This document shows positions 62,901 to 64,000 of a stretch of DNA of 64,000 nt, piece after piece; positions within the stretch are counted from its first letter, which is position 1; every line of letters begins with the position of its first letter. This stretch comes from Devosia sp. RR2S18 (GTDB lineage: Bacteria; Pseudomonadota; Alphaproteobacteria; Rhizobiales; Devosiaceae). Under the pieces are notes generated by a model. That model was given only the letters and a program-made list of their open reading frames with translations, was not told the origin of the DNA and did no database searches. The stretch covers positions 2,566,001 to 2,630,000 of the forward strand of contig NZ_CP126539.1 of NCBI RefSeq assembly GCF_030177755.1, given 5' to 3'. Both the position numbers and the translations under genes were made by a program.

Positions 62901-63170
62901 CTATTCATTGATAGACGCACCCGGAGCGGCGATATCTTCAAAGCCGCTCAGCAGCGACCGCGTCCAGTCGAGTAGTTCCATCTGTTCGATCTGGTTACCG
63001 TCCGACTGGTCTCTCAGCTTCTGGTAGACCACCCCCATCTTGTGCAGCACCCTTTCCTTGAAGCCTGGATCGGTCTCGTCGGCAGCTTCGATGATACATG
63101 TGGCAAGCACGGCGACACCGAGCTTAGTTTCGTGCAAATCTGAACGCTTGTCCTGGGATGTGGCAGTCAT
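62901..63170 (-). CDS. Small soluble protein, unknown family
   Basis: 89 residues or slightly fewer from ATG 63170 (GGAG about 9-14 bases upstream). Mostly helical and acidic: KLGVAVLATCIIEAADETDP, GFKERVLHKMGVVYQKLRDQ, MELLDWTRSLLSGFEDI. No signal peptide or TM. No family recognised. Confidence 0.55.
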   Translation of the reverse strand: MTATSQDKRSDLHETKLGVAVLATCIIEAADETDPGFKERVLHKMGVVYQKLRDQSDGNQIEQMELLDWTRSLLSGFEDIAAPGASINE

Positions 63171-64000
63171 GGCGTTTTGCGCTCCGATGCAATCGGTTCG
63201 CAGCCTAGCACTTGGTGTGGTTCCGGTCACCGCCAAAGGCTGAACGAATATTATGCTGCGCAGCCCACGGCAAGTACGCTCGACCGTCCCGCCTGCCTAG
63301 CCTGCCCTCAGACGCACTCGCTAGATCAATGAACTATAGTGAAAGAGGTGAACAAGTACCGAGTAGATGATCGTCTGCAGTACCCGTCGCTGGCGTAAGG
63401 GCTCTCACATGGCACTTGCGTTTTGGCGTGCGCGATCGGCTTAGGCGGTTGAACAGACGGTGGTCGTCGGTCCCGAGCTGATGGCGGCAATGACGACTGG
63501 TGCCTGATGCAGAACCCGCCGCTCGACATCAACAACATAATCGATCTGATCCCCCGAAGACTTGCTGCAGGGGCCGACGCCGCGGGAGGAGCAATGGGGA
63601 GGCCCGGATCGAGGATGTGGCCCGAGCCATGCGCAAGGAGTCGGATCAAAAGTCCCCAAGCCAACCAGGAGAGGCAAGCTCGGCATGGGCGGGATAGAAA
63701 AGCGTGAGCGTCATCGGGCTGCTGCAATTGCTCCTGGCATGGCAGCCGCTTAGCCGCTTTGATGAACGAGCTTATCTCCTATAATAAGCGTCTCCTCGGG
63801 GTATTCGATAACGCCAATGGTCTGTCATATGTGCAAAGGTAAGATCCACCATTGATGATGTAGAACATCCCCGCGAACGGGCCGTTTGTTCGACAGCAGA
63901 CGTCTGCGTCATCCGCCCAAAGTGGATTATCCCGGCCCGCCGGTAGGCTAATCGGCGGCCCTGCATGCAGTTCACCTCCCCTTAGGAGCGGCGCGTCCTC
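63171..64000. other. Gene-free end of the window
   Basis: No supported gene. It contains a degenerate hairpin element copy at 63861-63893. Confidence 0.5.
63861..63893. repeat. Dispersed hairpin element, degenerate copy
   Basis: TAGAACATCCCCGCGAACGG followed by GCCGTTTGTTCGA. The layout is the same as the other copies, with a 5-bp stem GAACA / TGTTC. Confidence 0.6.

Noticed and set aside
63326..63727. 133-codon minus-strand frame near the window end
   Set aside because: No homology-like features and a poor start; competing frames on the other strand are equally long.

Overview
The window looks like an alphaproteobacterial chromosome segment, most likely Hyphomicrobiales (Devosiaceae-like; genus not resolvable here). 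The support is family-level: an alphaproteobacterial-type CsgH next to curlin genes, a BTLCP transglutaminase-like protease, several small secreted PRC-barrel or orphan proteins, and IS types common in rhizobia. No rRNA, tRNA or CRISPR was recognised.

Layout. 0-10 kb: two related periplasmic PRC-barrel proteins (one with four EF-hand-like loops), a membrane EEP-fold hydrolase with an intact IS3 element inserted just 5' of it, a frameshifted alpha/beta hydrolase, an iron-transporter-like protein, a CNNM/CorC-type transporter and a Phd/VapC toxin-antitoxin pair. 10-20 kb: a PAS-PAS-GGDEF-EAL protein, a TolC-like gene with an amber codon at its signal-peptide junction, a decayed small secreted protein, a GAF-EAL protein, and a two-gene operon of an acyl-ACP-reductase-like protein and an NDH-2-like flavoprotein. 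20-25 kb: a nest of broken insertion sequences (IS3, IS110, IS5, IS481, IS256 pieces).

25-49 kb is an exopolysaccharide locus cut up by IS elements. It holds a Wzy-like polymerase (C-terminus replaced by an IS end), a Wzx flippase, a kinase-like protein, an FkbM methyltransferase, a WecG/TagA glycosyltransferase, a GDP-mannose 3,5-epimerase, a second polymerase/ligase, a PPP phosphatase, a Wzc-like BY-kinase, a priming sugar transferase, a relic of GDP-fucose synthase and a ManC guanylyltransferase. Together these suggest a polymer built from GDP-mannose-derived sugars, assembled by the Wzx/Wzy route and controlled by tyrosine phosphorylation.

49-54 kb has a decayed IS110 element and a cluster of very small single-pass membrane proteins. 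Several share an alanine-rich helix with a central Ser-Trp; relatives lie at 14.2 and 15.5 kb. 55-63 kb is a curli-type region: a FecR-domain protein with a Gly-rich repeat tail, a secreted orphan, a curlin, a frameshifted second curlin, CsgH, a putative outer-membrane barrel and a LuxR-type regulator split by an in-frame stop. A dispersed 7-9 bp stem hairpin element occurs at 9.5, 50.5, 56.3 and 63.9 kb, with a compensatory base-pair change between copies.

The number of frameshifts and nonsense codons is high, so either the region is decaying or the assembly has residual indels. Single-base lesions should be read with that in mind.
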